Shown: positions 1 to 6,323 of the stretch, piece by piece
How positions within the stretch are numbered: the first letter of the stretch is position 1
How the letters are laid out: every line of letters starts with the position of its first letter
NCBI GenBank assembly: GCA_002305765.1
Contig: DBQU01000094.1
Location: 1-13,015, forward strand
Direction of reading: 5' to 3'
Length of the DNA stretch: 13,015 bases
DNA from: Deltaproteobacteria bacterium UBA1386
GTDB lineage: Bacteria; Desulfobacterota; Syntrophorhabdia; Syntrophorhabdales; Syntrophorhabdaceae
Translations under genes and position numbers: made by a program
Notes under the pieces: model-generated
What the model was told of the DNA's origin: nothing
Databases searched by the model: none
The model's input: the letters and a program-made list of their open reading frames with translations, nothing else

Positions 1-69
1 AGTATGTCCATGCCCAACTACTGGGTATCCCGGATATTTCATTTTCGCGGGTCGGCAACCGTGATATAA
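1..69 (+). CDS. Possible 3' end of an upstream gene (partial)
   Basis: From base 1 a frame is open for 22 codons and closes with TAA at 67-69, twelve bases before the radical SAM start codon. The peptide ends in FHFRGSATVI. The close fit to the next start would suit the last gene of a preceding operon. The evidence is weak: frame 3 is also open through this stretch, and the segment is too short to identify a family. Nothing can be said about its function. Confidence 0.22.
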   Translation, partial: SMSMPNYWVSRIFHFRGSATVI

Positions 70-81
70 TGCCGGGGTCAC

Positions 82-1113
82 ATGGCGAATATCCTCCTTG
101 CAACGCGCTGCAACCGGTCCTGCCCGTATTGCTTTGCCAGAAGCGAAATGGCCGGGTCATCTCGGGAAAGGTTCATCTCCTGGGAGAATCTCATCTACAT
201 AGCGGACCTTCTCGAGGCAGGGGGGGAGAGGAGTGTCTCGCTCCTCGGCGGGGAACCGACCCTCCATCCCGGATGCGTCGACATCGTCCTGTATCTCTTA
301 GGGCGCGGCTTCACCGTCACCGTCTTCACCAATGGTGTGCTGGGTCCGAGGCGTCTCGGTGAGTTCCGCCGCTACCTGACACGGACAAGCCCCGACCGGC
401 TGAGTTTCGTCTGTAATCTCAATGACCCCGTGCAGACCCCGGCCCCCGCGGACCAGATGGGGAAGATCGAGCGTTTCCTCGCCGTCATGGGCCCCTTTAC
501 CCTGCCCGGCTTCAACATATACCGCCTCGACTTCACCCTCGACTTCCTCTTCGACCTCATCAACCGCTTCGGAATGAAAAGGCACATGCGCCTCGGCATC
601 ACGCACCCTCTGCCGGGAAGGCGCGATGGCTTCATCCGGCCTTCGGAGATGCGGGCCGCCATCGAGAGACTCTGTTCCTATCGGCCGCTCTTCGATTCGC
701 TCAAGGTCAGCCCCGGCATCGATTGCGGTTTTCCCCTCTGCAAGTTCACCGAGGAGGAATTGGGCTGGCTGCATCATTTCAACAGGCCCCTCCAGTTCCG
801 GTGCGCCCCGGGGCTCGACATAACGCCCGACATGAGCGTCTACCACTGTTTTCCCCTGTCGAGGTACAGAAGGCGCTCCCTCTTCGAATTCGATTCCATC
901 AGGGAAGTGCGCGAGTACTACCAGGGCATCCACGCCGAGATCAAGGCCGAGGTGGCGGGCATATTCGATGAATGTGACGGCTGCAGGCATCAGGAGGAAG
1001 GCGTCTGCGGCGGGGGTGGTCTGTGCCAGGTGGCAAGCCGCCTCGTCACCGAGGCACCCGTGAGGGGAAAGGATATGGAGAATGAACTCGCCCGTTACGA
1101 TCTGTCCTCATAA
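82..1113 (+). CDS. Radical SAM protein with SPASM-type C-terminal iron-sulfur domain
   Basis: This 343-residue protein has the radical SAM signature CxxxCxxC at C10, C14 and C17 (CNRSCPYC), which in this superfamily binds the 4Fe-4S cluster that cleaves S-adenosylmethionine. A GGE motif for SAM contact follows at residues 56-58. The C-terminal third carries C241, C256, C298, C301, C309 and C315. The CxxCx7Cx5C arrangement is typical of SPASM or twitch domains that hold auxiliary clusters in peptide- and sugar-modifying enzymes. The start at 82 is fixed closely because the cluster motif begins only nine residues in. The stop lies inside the next gene (32-nt overlap), which indicates translational coupling with the SPASM-like/glycosyltransferase fusion. 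The substrate is unknown and no precursor peptide gene is visible. Cytoplasmic; no signal peptide or membrane segment. The class is secure, the specific reaction is not. Confidence 0.9.
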   Translation: MANILLATRCNRSCPYCFARSEMAGSSRERFISWENLIYIADLLEAGGERSVSLLGGEPTLHPGCVDIVLYLLGRGFTVTVFTNGVLGPRRLGEFRRYLTRTSPDRLSFVCNLNDPVQTPAPADQMGKIERFLAVMGPFTLPGFNIYRLDFTLDFLFDLINRFGMKRHMRLGITHPLPGRRDGFIRPSEMRAAIERLCSYRPLFDSLKVSPGIDCGFPLCKFTEEELGWLHHFNRPLQFRCAPGLDITPDMSVYHCFPLSRYRRRSLFEFDSIREVREYYQGIHAEIKAEVAGIFDECDGCRHQEEGVCGGGGLCQVASRLVTEAPVRGKDMENELARYDLSS

Positions 1114-2635
1114 CAGGCACCTCCTCAAGATGTACAAGGGCCGGAGGGTCGCCATAGCGGTGGGGGACACCGGCGCCGCGGCTCAAGCTGCCGCGGACGC
1201 GCGCGCCCTCGGCGCCGACCTCGCCTGTGTTATCGTCGAGACCAGCCTGCCCCTGAGCAGGTTGAAATGGGGCCCGGATCTCGACTCGATTTCTCTTATC
1301 GTCGCCGCGCCGTCTTTTGGCGCGTTCCGGGACCTGGAGCCACACATAGACCTCCTCCGGAACCTCGACATCACAATCCACCTGCCCTCCGGCGGCGCCG
1401 GCAACATCGCCGGTCTTCGCATCCTCTCGTCCCTGGGGATCAGGTGCGCCGCCGTCATAGGGACCGAAGGGCAGGATTGGGAAGCCATCGCCGACCTGGC
1501 AACGTACACGGCGCTGGGGTCCGCCCCTCACGCTCCGATAGAACCCTTCACACACATGGCATTGAAGGGGGAACCCTTCCCTCTTATCGATTGGGACTTT
1601 CCCTGTTTCACGGACTCTCAGCGTTTTGCGCGGATCCATGACAGCGACCGCCCTCAAGCCTCGACAGGAGCGAGGCGGAGACCTGCCGGTCCGTGCAGGG
1701 CCTGCGCGGGATGGACGGCATGCCGCGGAAGATTTGCCGCCGCAGCCGCGGAAGGGGGGTGTTCCTCATTCTTCCGGGAGATGGCACAGATCGCGCTGAC
1801 CCGCGCGAGGCAGGCCGAGGCCCGCGCCTGCCTCGCGCCTGCCGCAGCACCGGCCCCACCTTCGGAGACGGAAAACCGCGAGGAAGGAGAGGAAGGGCCC
1901 ACCCAACCTTTGCAGGGAACCGGAGGTCCCACCTGGATAGACCTCCGCGGCGGTCCCGCCCAGGCCCTTATCGTGTCGGGGGTGCTCAAGCAGGTGGTGG
2001 AACTGCACCCCGGAAGGCGGTATGCTCTCGTCGCACGGACCGGGCTCACACGGATCCTCGAGAAACACCCGGCGATAGAGATGAGCGGGCATCCGCCGAA
2101 GGGCGCCCGGGTCCTTACGATCCGGGCCGGGAGCTTTCCGGGTCCACAGGAAGGGGAATATCAAAGGCTCGCCGCCTCTTTCGGCCTGGCGACACCCGTT
2201 GAGGAGCGTCTCTGGGTCCCCTGGGGGTTCGAGGATGAGCGGAACCTCATGGCCCTTATCCCCCGGAAGGAGAAGAATATCCTCATCTGCACCTCCCGCG
2301 CCCCGCACAACGTGATCCCCATCGAGCGCTGGGAGGCTCTGGCGGCGATGCTCGGCAGGGAGGGAATGGGAGTCGTGCAGACGGGAGGAAGGAAAGACCC
2401 CTCTGTCCGCGGCGCCTACAACATCCTCGGCCTTCTCACCGAAAGGCAGTTCATATCCCTGCCGCGCCATTTTGACGCGGTGGTCACCTCTGATGCCCTC
2501 ATGACGTGTGCCGCCCGCCTCTGCCGGACCCCTGTCGTAATCCTCGGAGACTCGCTTGGCCCCGACAGCACGGGCCTCTCGCTCGCGGCCGTCCGCCGCG
2601 CCGTGGCCCGGGCGGTCGAAGGGCAACAAGGGTAG
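1082..2635 (+). CDS. Fusion of a SPASM-like cysteine domain and a GT9 (heptosyltransferase-like) glycosyltransferase
   Basis: This 517-residue protein has two parts. Residues 1 to about 235 alternate predicted strands and helices in a TIM-barrel-like pattern but lack CxxxCxxC. They end in C175, C205, C208, C214 and C227, and CxxCx5C resembles a SPASM cluster site. A low-complexity Ala/Glu/Pro linker (about 240-275) follows. Residues about 278-517 resemble glycosyltransferase family 9: a WIDLRGG opening, a central strand ILICTSRAPHN followed by IERWEALAAML, a VVQTGG turn, then VVTSDALMTCAARL and TPVVILGDS near the end, where family members have an acceptor/nucleotide-sugar site. The usual D-S-G-x-x-H is degenerate here, so activity is uncertain. 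The start at 1082 has AAAGGA eight bases upstream (1068-1073) and overlaps the radical SAM gene by 32 nt. Inference: both act on one modified product, with the N-terminal half possibly a docking or electron-relay partner. Confidence 0.72.
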   Translation: MNSPVTICPHNRHLLKMYKGRRVAIAVGDTGAAAQAAADARALGADLACVIVETSLPLSRLKWGPDLDSISLIVAAPSFGAFRDLEPHIDLLRNLDITIHLPSGGAGNIAGLRILSSLGIRCAAVIGTEGQDWEAIADLATYTALGSAPHAPIEPFTHMALKGEPFPLIDWDFPCFTDSQRFARIHDSDRPQASTGARRRPAGPCRACAGWTACRGRFAAAAAEGGCSSFFREMAQIALTRARQAEARACLAPAAAPAPPSETENREEGEEGPTQPLQGTGGPTWIDLRGGPAQALIVSGVLKQVVELHPGRRYALVARTGLTRILEKHPAIEMSGHPPKGARVLTIRAGSFPGPQEGEYQRLAASFGLATPVEERLWVPWGFEDERNLMALIPRKEKNILICTSRAPHNVIPIERWEALAAMLGREGMGVVQTGGRKDPSVRGAYNILGLLTERQFISLPRHFDAVVTSDALMTCAARLCRTPVVILGDSLGPDSTGLSLAAVRRAVARAVEGQQG

Positions 2636-2652
2636 AGTTTCTCCCGCCGGCA

Positions 2653-3351
2653 TTACATGCCCAGGCCCGGTATCCTCTTTCTGTTCACCGTGTTGAGGAC
2701 AAGGAGCACGGCGATAGCTATTACGGTGAGTATGATGGAAAATATCGCCGCCCTGAGGAACTCTCCTTCGAAGACGGCGTTGTAGATGGCAAGCGACAGT
2801 GTCTCCGTGCGCCCGACGATGTTGCCGCCGAGCATGAGGCTTATGCCGACCTCCCCCACGGAGCGTCCGAAGGCGAGCAGGAGGCCCGTCACAATGCCGC
2901 CCTTGATGTTGGGAAGGACCACCTTGGTGAGCGTCTGGGCCCTCGTCTTCCCAAGGGTGGCGGCCGCCTCGATCAGCGTGCCGTCCATCTGCTGCCGCGC
3001 CGCCTGCACGCTTTTCACCATGAAAGGCAGGCCCACCACGAAGACGGCGACGAGCACCCCCGAGGGTGTGAATATTATCTTGAACGCGAACACCTCCATC
3101 AGAAGATGCCCGAGAGGTCCGTTCTTGCCGAGGACAAGGAGCAGGAAGAACCCCAGCGCCATCGGCGGGAAGATCATCGGCAGGGTGGTTATGATCTCGA
3201 CGACGGTCTTCGCCGGACTTTTCTTCCCCGCGAGGTACAACCCAAGGGGCAGACCGGCCGCGAGCTGCAGGATGAGCGCCACCAGGGTCACCTTGAGCGT
3301 GAGCGCGATGGCCGGGTGCGTCAGATAGTCTGTTGCCAGCGTATGGGGCAT
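2653..3351 (-). CDS. modB: Molybdate ABC transporter permease
   Basis: This 232-residue inner-membrane protein has about five to six hydrophobic segments, including TLKVTLVALILQLAAGLPLG near the N-terminus and a C-terminal segment before the basic tail NRKRIPGLGM. The cytoplasmic EAA loop that docks on the ATPase is clear (EAAATLGKTRAQTLTKVVLP, then NIKGG). The conserved GRSVGEVG stretch follows, as in ModB-type permeases. Length is normal for ModB (about 225-235). Its ATG lies one base after the modA stop (TAA-C-ATG), so it is probably translated by coupling; only a weak ribosome site is visible. It is the last gene of the operon and converges with the glycosyltransferase gene across 17 bases. 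Tungstate permeases of the Tup/Wtp groups are similar, so tungstate transport cannot be excluded. Confidence 0.88.
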   Translation of the reverse strand: MPHTLATDYLTHPAIALTLKVTLVALILQLAAGLPLGLYLAGKKSPAKTVVEIITTLPMIFPPMALGFFLLLVLGKNGPLGHLLMEVFAFKIIFTPSGVLVAVFVVGLPFMVKSVQAARQQMDGTLIEAAATLGKTRAQTLTKVVLPNIKGGIVTGLLLAFGRSVGEVGISLMLGGNIVGRTETLSLAIYNAVFEGEFLRAAIFSIILTVIAIAVLLVLNTVNRKRIPGLGM

Positions 3352-3352
3352 G

Positions 3353-4099
3353 TTATTTCACGCCGTATTTCCCGAATATTCCCTTCGCTTCCCTCGTCTT
3401 GAGATAATCGGTGAACTTCTTCGTTTCCGGCTTGTTCTCAAAACCCTTCACCACCCCGGCGACAATAAGTATCTCGGTGTACCTGTCTTCCGGCACGACG
3501 AGATAGCCGCCCAGCCGTTCCTTGTTCGCCATGGCCTCGGTGAGGTTGATGAACCCCGCGTCGGCTTCTCCGGCGATAAGGTAGGAGACAACCTGGGGCA
3601 CGGTGGCCACCTGTGTTATCTTGCCGGCAAGCTTTGATGTATAACCATAGGACTTCAGCGCTTCCGTCCCCGCAATGCCGTAGATGGCCTTTTTGTCCTG
3701 CGGCATGAATACCGTCTTCACCTTGTCGGATGCCATGTCCTCAACCTTGTCAAGGCTCACTCCCTTCCGATAGGCGAGGACAAGGACACCCTTGCCTATC
3801 GGTTCATAGGAGACGAATGCCACCGTGGAACCGAGGGCGGTCAGGAACTTCCTGTCGCCGATGATGCAGCTTATCTCACCGGTCTGCTTTGCCTGACTGG
3901 AGACCATCTGGATGTTCCCGAAAGCGGCGTCGGTCTTTATCCCCGTGGCCTTTTCGAAGGATCTTATCGCCTCCGAAACAGGCTTCTTATATCCCGCTGC
4001 CGACGCTATCATCAGGGTCTGGGCCGACGCCAGGGACACACCCAGGAAGAGAAGGAGAAGACACAGTGCCGTTCCGACAATAATGGGTTTTCCTTTCAT
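3353..4099 (-). CDS. modA: Molybdate ABC transporter periplasmic binding protein
   Basis: The protein starts with a classic Sec signal peptide: MKGK, a leucine-rich core (ALCLLLLFLGVSLA) and a likely cut after ASA before QTLM. The mature part has the ModA/type 2 binding-protein layout: an opening strand LMIASAAGY with an oxyanion-contacting serine, the helix VSEAIRSFEKATG, the strand IKTDAAFGNIQM, a hinge segment VLVLAYRKG, and a second lobe ending VPQVVSYLIAGEADAGFINL. It should bind molybdate (or tungstate) in the periplasm and deliver it to ModB. Two starts are possible. ATG at 4099 lies 12 bases from GGAGG (4112-4116). TTG at 4108 lies only three bases from it and overlaps the modC stop. 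I chose ATG because it gives the cleaner signal peptide and avoids a too-short spacer. The sequence is divergent from enterobacterial ModA but the length (about 248) is usual. Confidence 0.82.
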   Translation of the reverse strand: MKGKPIIVGTALCLLLLFLGVSLASAQTLMIASAAGYKKPVSEAIRSFEKATGIKTDAAFGNIQMVSSQAKQTGEISCIIGDRKFLTALGSTVAFVSYEPIGKGVLVLAYRKGVSLDKVEDMASDKVKTVFMPQDKKAIYGIAGTEALKSYGYTSKLAGKITQVATVPQVVSYLIAGEADAGFINLTEAMANKERLGGYLVVPEDRYTEILIVAGVVKGFENKPETKKFTDYLKTREAKGIFGKYGVK

Positions 4100-4104
4100 A
4101 TGCC

Positions 4105-5001
4105 TCAATTGCCTCCTTTGCCGTTGGAATTCAGTTTTTGAATGATGGGGTTGAAGGCCTTGGAGACCACGAGGGCCTTGTCACCGGGCATGAACGTCTC
4201 CTGCCGGTTGTTGCAGACGGCGACCTTCACGGGCGAGTTCCCGATAAGGAGGGTCAGTACGTCCACGATGTCCTCCTTCTCGACCTTGAGCACTTCCGCG
4301 ACGAACTGCAGTTTGCCGCTGACCTTGCTTCGACCGAAGATATCGTAGGGATTGCCGTCATCGACGACACGCCCGTCCCTGAATGCTATCACCCGGTTGC
4401 ACAATTTGAATATCTCCGGCAGGTCGTGGCTGACAAGGATCGTCGTTATCCCCCACAGCCTGTGGACCTCGAGGATCTCGTCCTGAAGGGTGTTCCTCAT
4501 CTCATGGTCCAGCGCGGAAAGGGGCTCGTCGAGGAGCAGCAGGTCCGGCTTCCGCGCCAGGGCCCTCGCCAGGGCCACCCTCTGATTCTGTCCGCCGGAA
4601 AGAAAGCCCGGCTTGCGGTGCTGCAGAGTGGACAGCTCGAAGATGTCGAGCAGCTCGTCGATATGCCTCTTGTCCGTCTTCGGCTGCGCGAAGCGCAGGT
4701 TCTCGCGGACGCTCATGTTCGGGAAAAGAGCATACTCCTGGAACACGAACCCGACCTTGCGCCTCTGGGGCGGCAGGTTCGTTCCGCCCGTCGAGTCGTA
4801 CCACACCTGACCGCCGACCCTCACGAACCCTTCGTCGGCGTCGGTCAGGCCCGCGATGATGCGCAGCATCGTCGTCTTGCCCACGCCCGAGGGGCCGAAG
4901 AAGGACACCATCTCACCGGAGGCGATGGCGAGGTCGGCCGTGAAAGGGAACTCCCCTGCGGCCGTGAACAGCTTCTTCCTCACCGACAGTTCAATTTCCA
5001 T
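4105..5001 (-). CDS. modC: Molybdate ABC transporter ATP-binding protein
   Basis: This 298-residue ABC ATPase energises ModB. Visible motifs in order: Walker A GPSGVGKTT (about residues 36-44), Q-loop in VGFVFQEYALFPNMSV, signature LSGGQNQRVALARALA, Walker B LLLLDEPLSALD, and the switch histidine in ILVSHDLPEI. After about residue 230 a TOBE/Mop-like tail follows (EVLKVEKEDIVDVLTLLIGN ... PGDKALVVSKAFNPI), which in ModC proteins binds oxyanion and regulates the transporter. Length is shorter than enterobacterial ModC (about 350), in line with a single TOBE repeat. Its ATG overlaps the preceding Mop gene by 11 nt and its TGA lies five bases before the chosen modA ATG. The operon therefore runs mop-modC-modA-modB. 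Confidence 0.9.
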   Translation of the reverse strand: MEIELSVRKKLFTAAGEFPFTADLAIASGEMVSFFGPSGVGKTTMLRIIAGLTDADEGFVRVGGQVWYDSTGGTNLPPQRRKVGFVFQEYALFPNMSVRENLRFAQPKTDKRHIDELLDIFELSTLQHRKPGFLSGGQNQRVALARALARKPDLLLLDEPLSALDHEMRNTLQDEILEVHRLWGITTILVSHDLPEIFKLCNRVIAFRDGRVVDDGNPYDIFGRSKVSGKLQFVAEVLKVEKEDIVDVLTLLIGNSPVKVAVCNNRQETFMPGDKALVVSKAFNPIIQKLNSNGKGGN

Positions 5002-5413
5002 TCCCCGCCTCGTCCGGCTCCCTCAGCATCACTTCGTTCGTCTTGATGAAGGCCGTCACGCGGTCGCCCGCCTTAAGGTCCAGCCTCCTCGCCGACATCG
5101 TCGTGGTCAGGGAGGTCAGGTGTTCACCCCTGAAGGACAGTATCACCTGCGTCAGTATCTCCCCCGTCACAAGCCTCTCGATGGTGCAATCCAGCTGATT
5201 GTTGAGGCTCATCTGCCCCTCGATCATCTTTCCTATCGACACCGCCGACTCATTGAACAGGAGCTCGACATGCTCAGCCATACGCAGGTACGAGGCCTTT
5301 CCCGGCGTCCCGATCACGATCGCCGTCATCCGGGTCCCGTCCACATCGACGCCCACCAGCGTCATGTTCCCCGATGTCGTCATCTCAGATATCTTCCCGC
5401 GCAAGGTGTTCAT
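4991..5413 (-). CDS. Two-domain Mop/TOBE molybdate-binding protein (molbindin-like)
   Basis: A 140-residue cytoplasmic protein made of two TOBE/Mop-like repeats. The first is roughly residues 2-65 (NTLRGKISEMTTSGNMTLVG to VELLFNESAVSIG). The second is roughly 72-135 (NNQLDCTIERLVTGEILTQV to RVTAFIKTNEVML). Each ends with the family pattern of GD/AE, a strand, then an F-x-(K/N)-x-(S/T)-like segment. Mop domains form oligomers that bind molybdate or tungstate at subunit interfaces. No helix-turn-helix is present, so this is not a full ModE regulator. It is more likely a storage, buffering or sensing protein. It is the first gene of the operon and its stop overlaps the modC start by 11 nt. Starts are ambiguous: ATG at 5413 (GAGGG only two bases away) or TTG at 5422 with no clear ribosome site. 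I prefer the ATG. Confidence 0.78.
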   Translation of the reverse strand: MNTLRGKISEMTTSGNMTLVGVDVDGTRMTAIVIGTPGKASYLRMAEHVELLFNESAVSIGKMIEGQMSLNNQLDCTIERLVTGEILTQVILSFRGEHLTSLTTTMSARRLDLKAGDRVTAFIKTNEVMLREPDEAGNGN

Positions 5414-5448
5414 GACCCTCAATTCGTTCGACGCTTCACTGAAACACT

Positions 5449-5463
5449 CGTTATATATATACG
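5449..5463. promoter_or_regulatory. Putative ModE-type molybdate operator
   Basis: CGTTATATATATACG is a near-perfect palindrome (CGTTATA / TATACG arms) 36 bases upstream of the mop start. ModE operators are built of CG(T)TATATA-type half-sites in inverted orientation. This site has that composition and sits over the likely -10 region of the mod operon, so a bound repressor would block the promoter. No ModE gene is in the window, so the regulator would have to be encoded elsewhere. Confidence 0.45.
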
Positions 5464-5486
5464 CACATACCGCCTACGAAAGTCAA
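5450..5486 (-). promoter_or_regulatory. Likely sigma70-type promoter of the mop-modCAB operon
   Basis: Read on the minus strand, TTGACT at 5486-5481 is a good -35 box. A run of overlapping TATATA hexamers begins at 5461. The nearest hexamer gives a 19-bp spacer, slightly long. Transcription would start about 30 bases before the mop ATG. The candidate ModE operator overlaps the -10 run. Confidence 0.45.
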
Positions 5487-5560
5487 CACAACCTCAAACG
5501 CGGCGGGCCGACTGCGGAAAGACGTTATCTCGCCCGCTTCGCTCCCCCTCACTGTTCGCT

Positions 5561-5620
5561 CTTTGTGCAAAATCACCCTTCTCTTTTGCCATTGCCTGCA
5601 CGGTGTATTGACTGATATCC
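5561..5620 (+). repeat. Duplicated upstream element, copy A
   Basis: Sixty bases that align without gaps to 11143-11202, with 49 identities. The core at 5577-5595 is identical in both (19 nt, beginning CCTTCTCTTTTGCC). Both copies also keep GTGCA and its inverse TGCAC separated by exactly 27 bases (here 5565-5569 and 5597-5601), and both end in TGATATCC. Each copy lies upstream of the first gene of a module that contains a copy of the membrane-protein gene. It is probably a shared promoter or regulator-binding region, since it is outside any convincing reading frame. I could not place a convincing sigma70 or sigma54 box that is conserved in both copies. Much of the remaining 5414-5723 gap shows nothing further apart from the mod promoter. 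Confidence 0.6.
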
Positions 5621-5723
5621 CATACGTGATGCGATGCAGCTATTTGGAGTGAGGTCCTTGGGACGGGAGATCGGGAAGTTGGGGAGCGGATCGAAGGATG
5701 CGCAACAAGAGGAGCGGTCGTAC

Positions 5724-6314
5724 ATGAGATACCATCAGCTCATCGCCTGGATACGGGACGAGATCGCGTCCACAAAGGTGGTTCTCAGCGAGGAAGTGGT
5801 CGGCTATGAAGAGACCCTGGAGCCCAACCCCGAGATGTACTGGTCGGAGAGCACCGATCTTCCGACGACGCGGGACAGGCAGCATGTCATTATCAAGACG
5901 CCGATCGTGGAGGTCGTGGAGCGGACCGTACCGGACAGGGAACGTAGATCCCACGCTGCCGAAGCCCTCGCGGCCTTTGTCCTCTCCGACGAGCGGTATC
6001 TGTACCTGGCGGAGGAACTGATGAGGCGGGACCCCTTGTATCTGCCGCACTGGGAGCGCCTTTTGCTGCACGGCAGAGGCATCAGGACGAGAAAAGCCGC
6101 CCTTCGTCACCTTGGCAGGGCCCCGTGGCAGATCTTTATAAGGGCAGTCGGTGCGGTGGCGGCCGTCTTCGGGTCCCTCTGCGCTGTATGCGCCCTGATC
6201 TGTTTCTATGCCGCCATCGTTTATTGCATCTGGCCGGACTCGAAAGTGGGGGTCTGGATGGCCTCGGTGGTAAAGAGAATCCTCGCGGAAGCGACAAGAA
6301 TGATATACGATTAG
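5724..6314 (+). CDS. Membrane-anchored protein of unknown family, paralog 1
   Basis: I do not recognise this 196-residue protein. It is a paralog of the protein at 11551-12153: by eye the first 140 residues align without gaps at about 55-60% identity. Residues 1-140 are soluble and mostly helical, with shared blocks LIAWI, EVVGY, LEPNP, LSDERYxYLA, PHW and RTRxxAL. One hydrophobic helix spans about 141-170, followed by WPDSK and a short basic amphipathic tail ending ATRMIYD. The likely topology is an N-terminal cytoplasmic domain and a single membrane anchor. A longer start at 5634 is open, but ATG at 5724 matches the paralog's N-terminus and has GAGGAG nine bases upstream (5709-5714). The next gene, a WD40 protein, starts nine bases after the stop, so the two are very probably co-transcribed. 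Inference: it may tether or recruit the WD40 proteins at the membrane. Confidence 0.75.
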   Translation: MRYHQLIAWIRDEIASTKVVLSEEVVGYEETLEPNPEMYWSESTDLPTTRDRQHVIIKTPIVEVVERTVPDRERRSHAAEALAAFVLSDERYLYLAEELMRRDPLYLPHWERLLLHGRGIRTRKAALRHLGRAPWQIFIRAVGAVAAVFGSLCAVCALICFYAAIVYCIWPDSKVGVWMASVVKRILAEATRMIYD

Positions 6315-6323
6315 AGGAAGGCC

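Noticed and set aside
65..70. Perfect TATAAT hexamer before the radical SAM gene
   Set aside because: It has no convincing -35 at 16-18 bp, would leave only about five bases of leader, and lies over the possible end of an upstream gene. A chance match is likely.
2636..2652. Terminator between the convergent glycosyltransferase and modB genes
   Set aside because: The 17-base gap and flanks show no stable stem followed by T residues.
5580..5610. Sigma54 -24/-12 promoter in the repeated element
   Set aside because: The GG and GC dinucleotides with 10-bp spacing are missing on both strands.
5634..5723. N-terminal extension of membrane paralog 1 (start at 5634)
   Set aside because: The paralog begins at the position equal to 5724, the extra 30 residues have no counterpart, and GAGGAG is correctly spaced for 5724.
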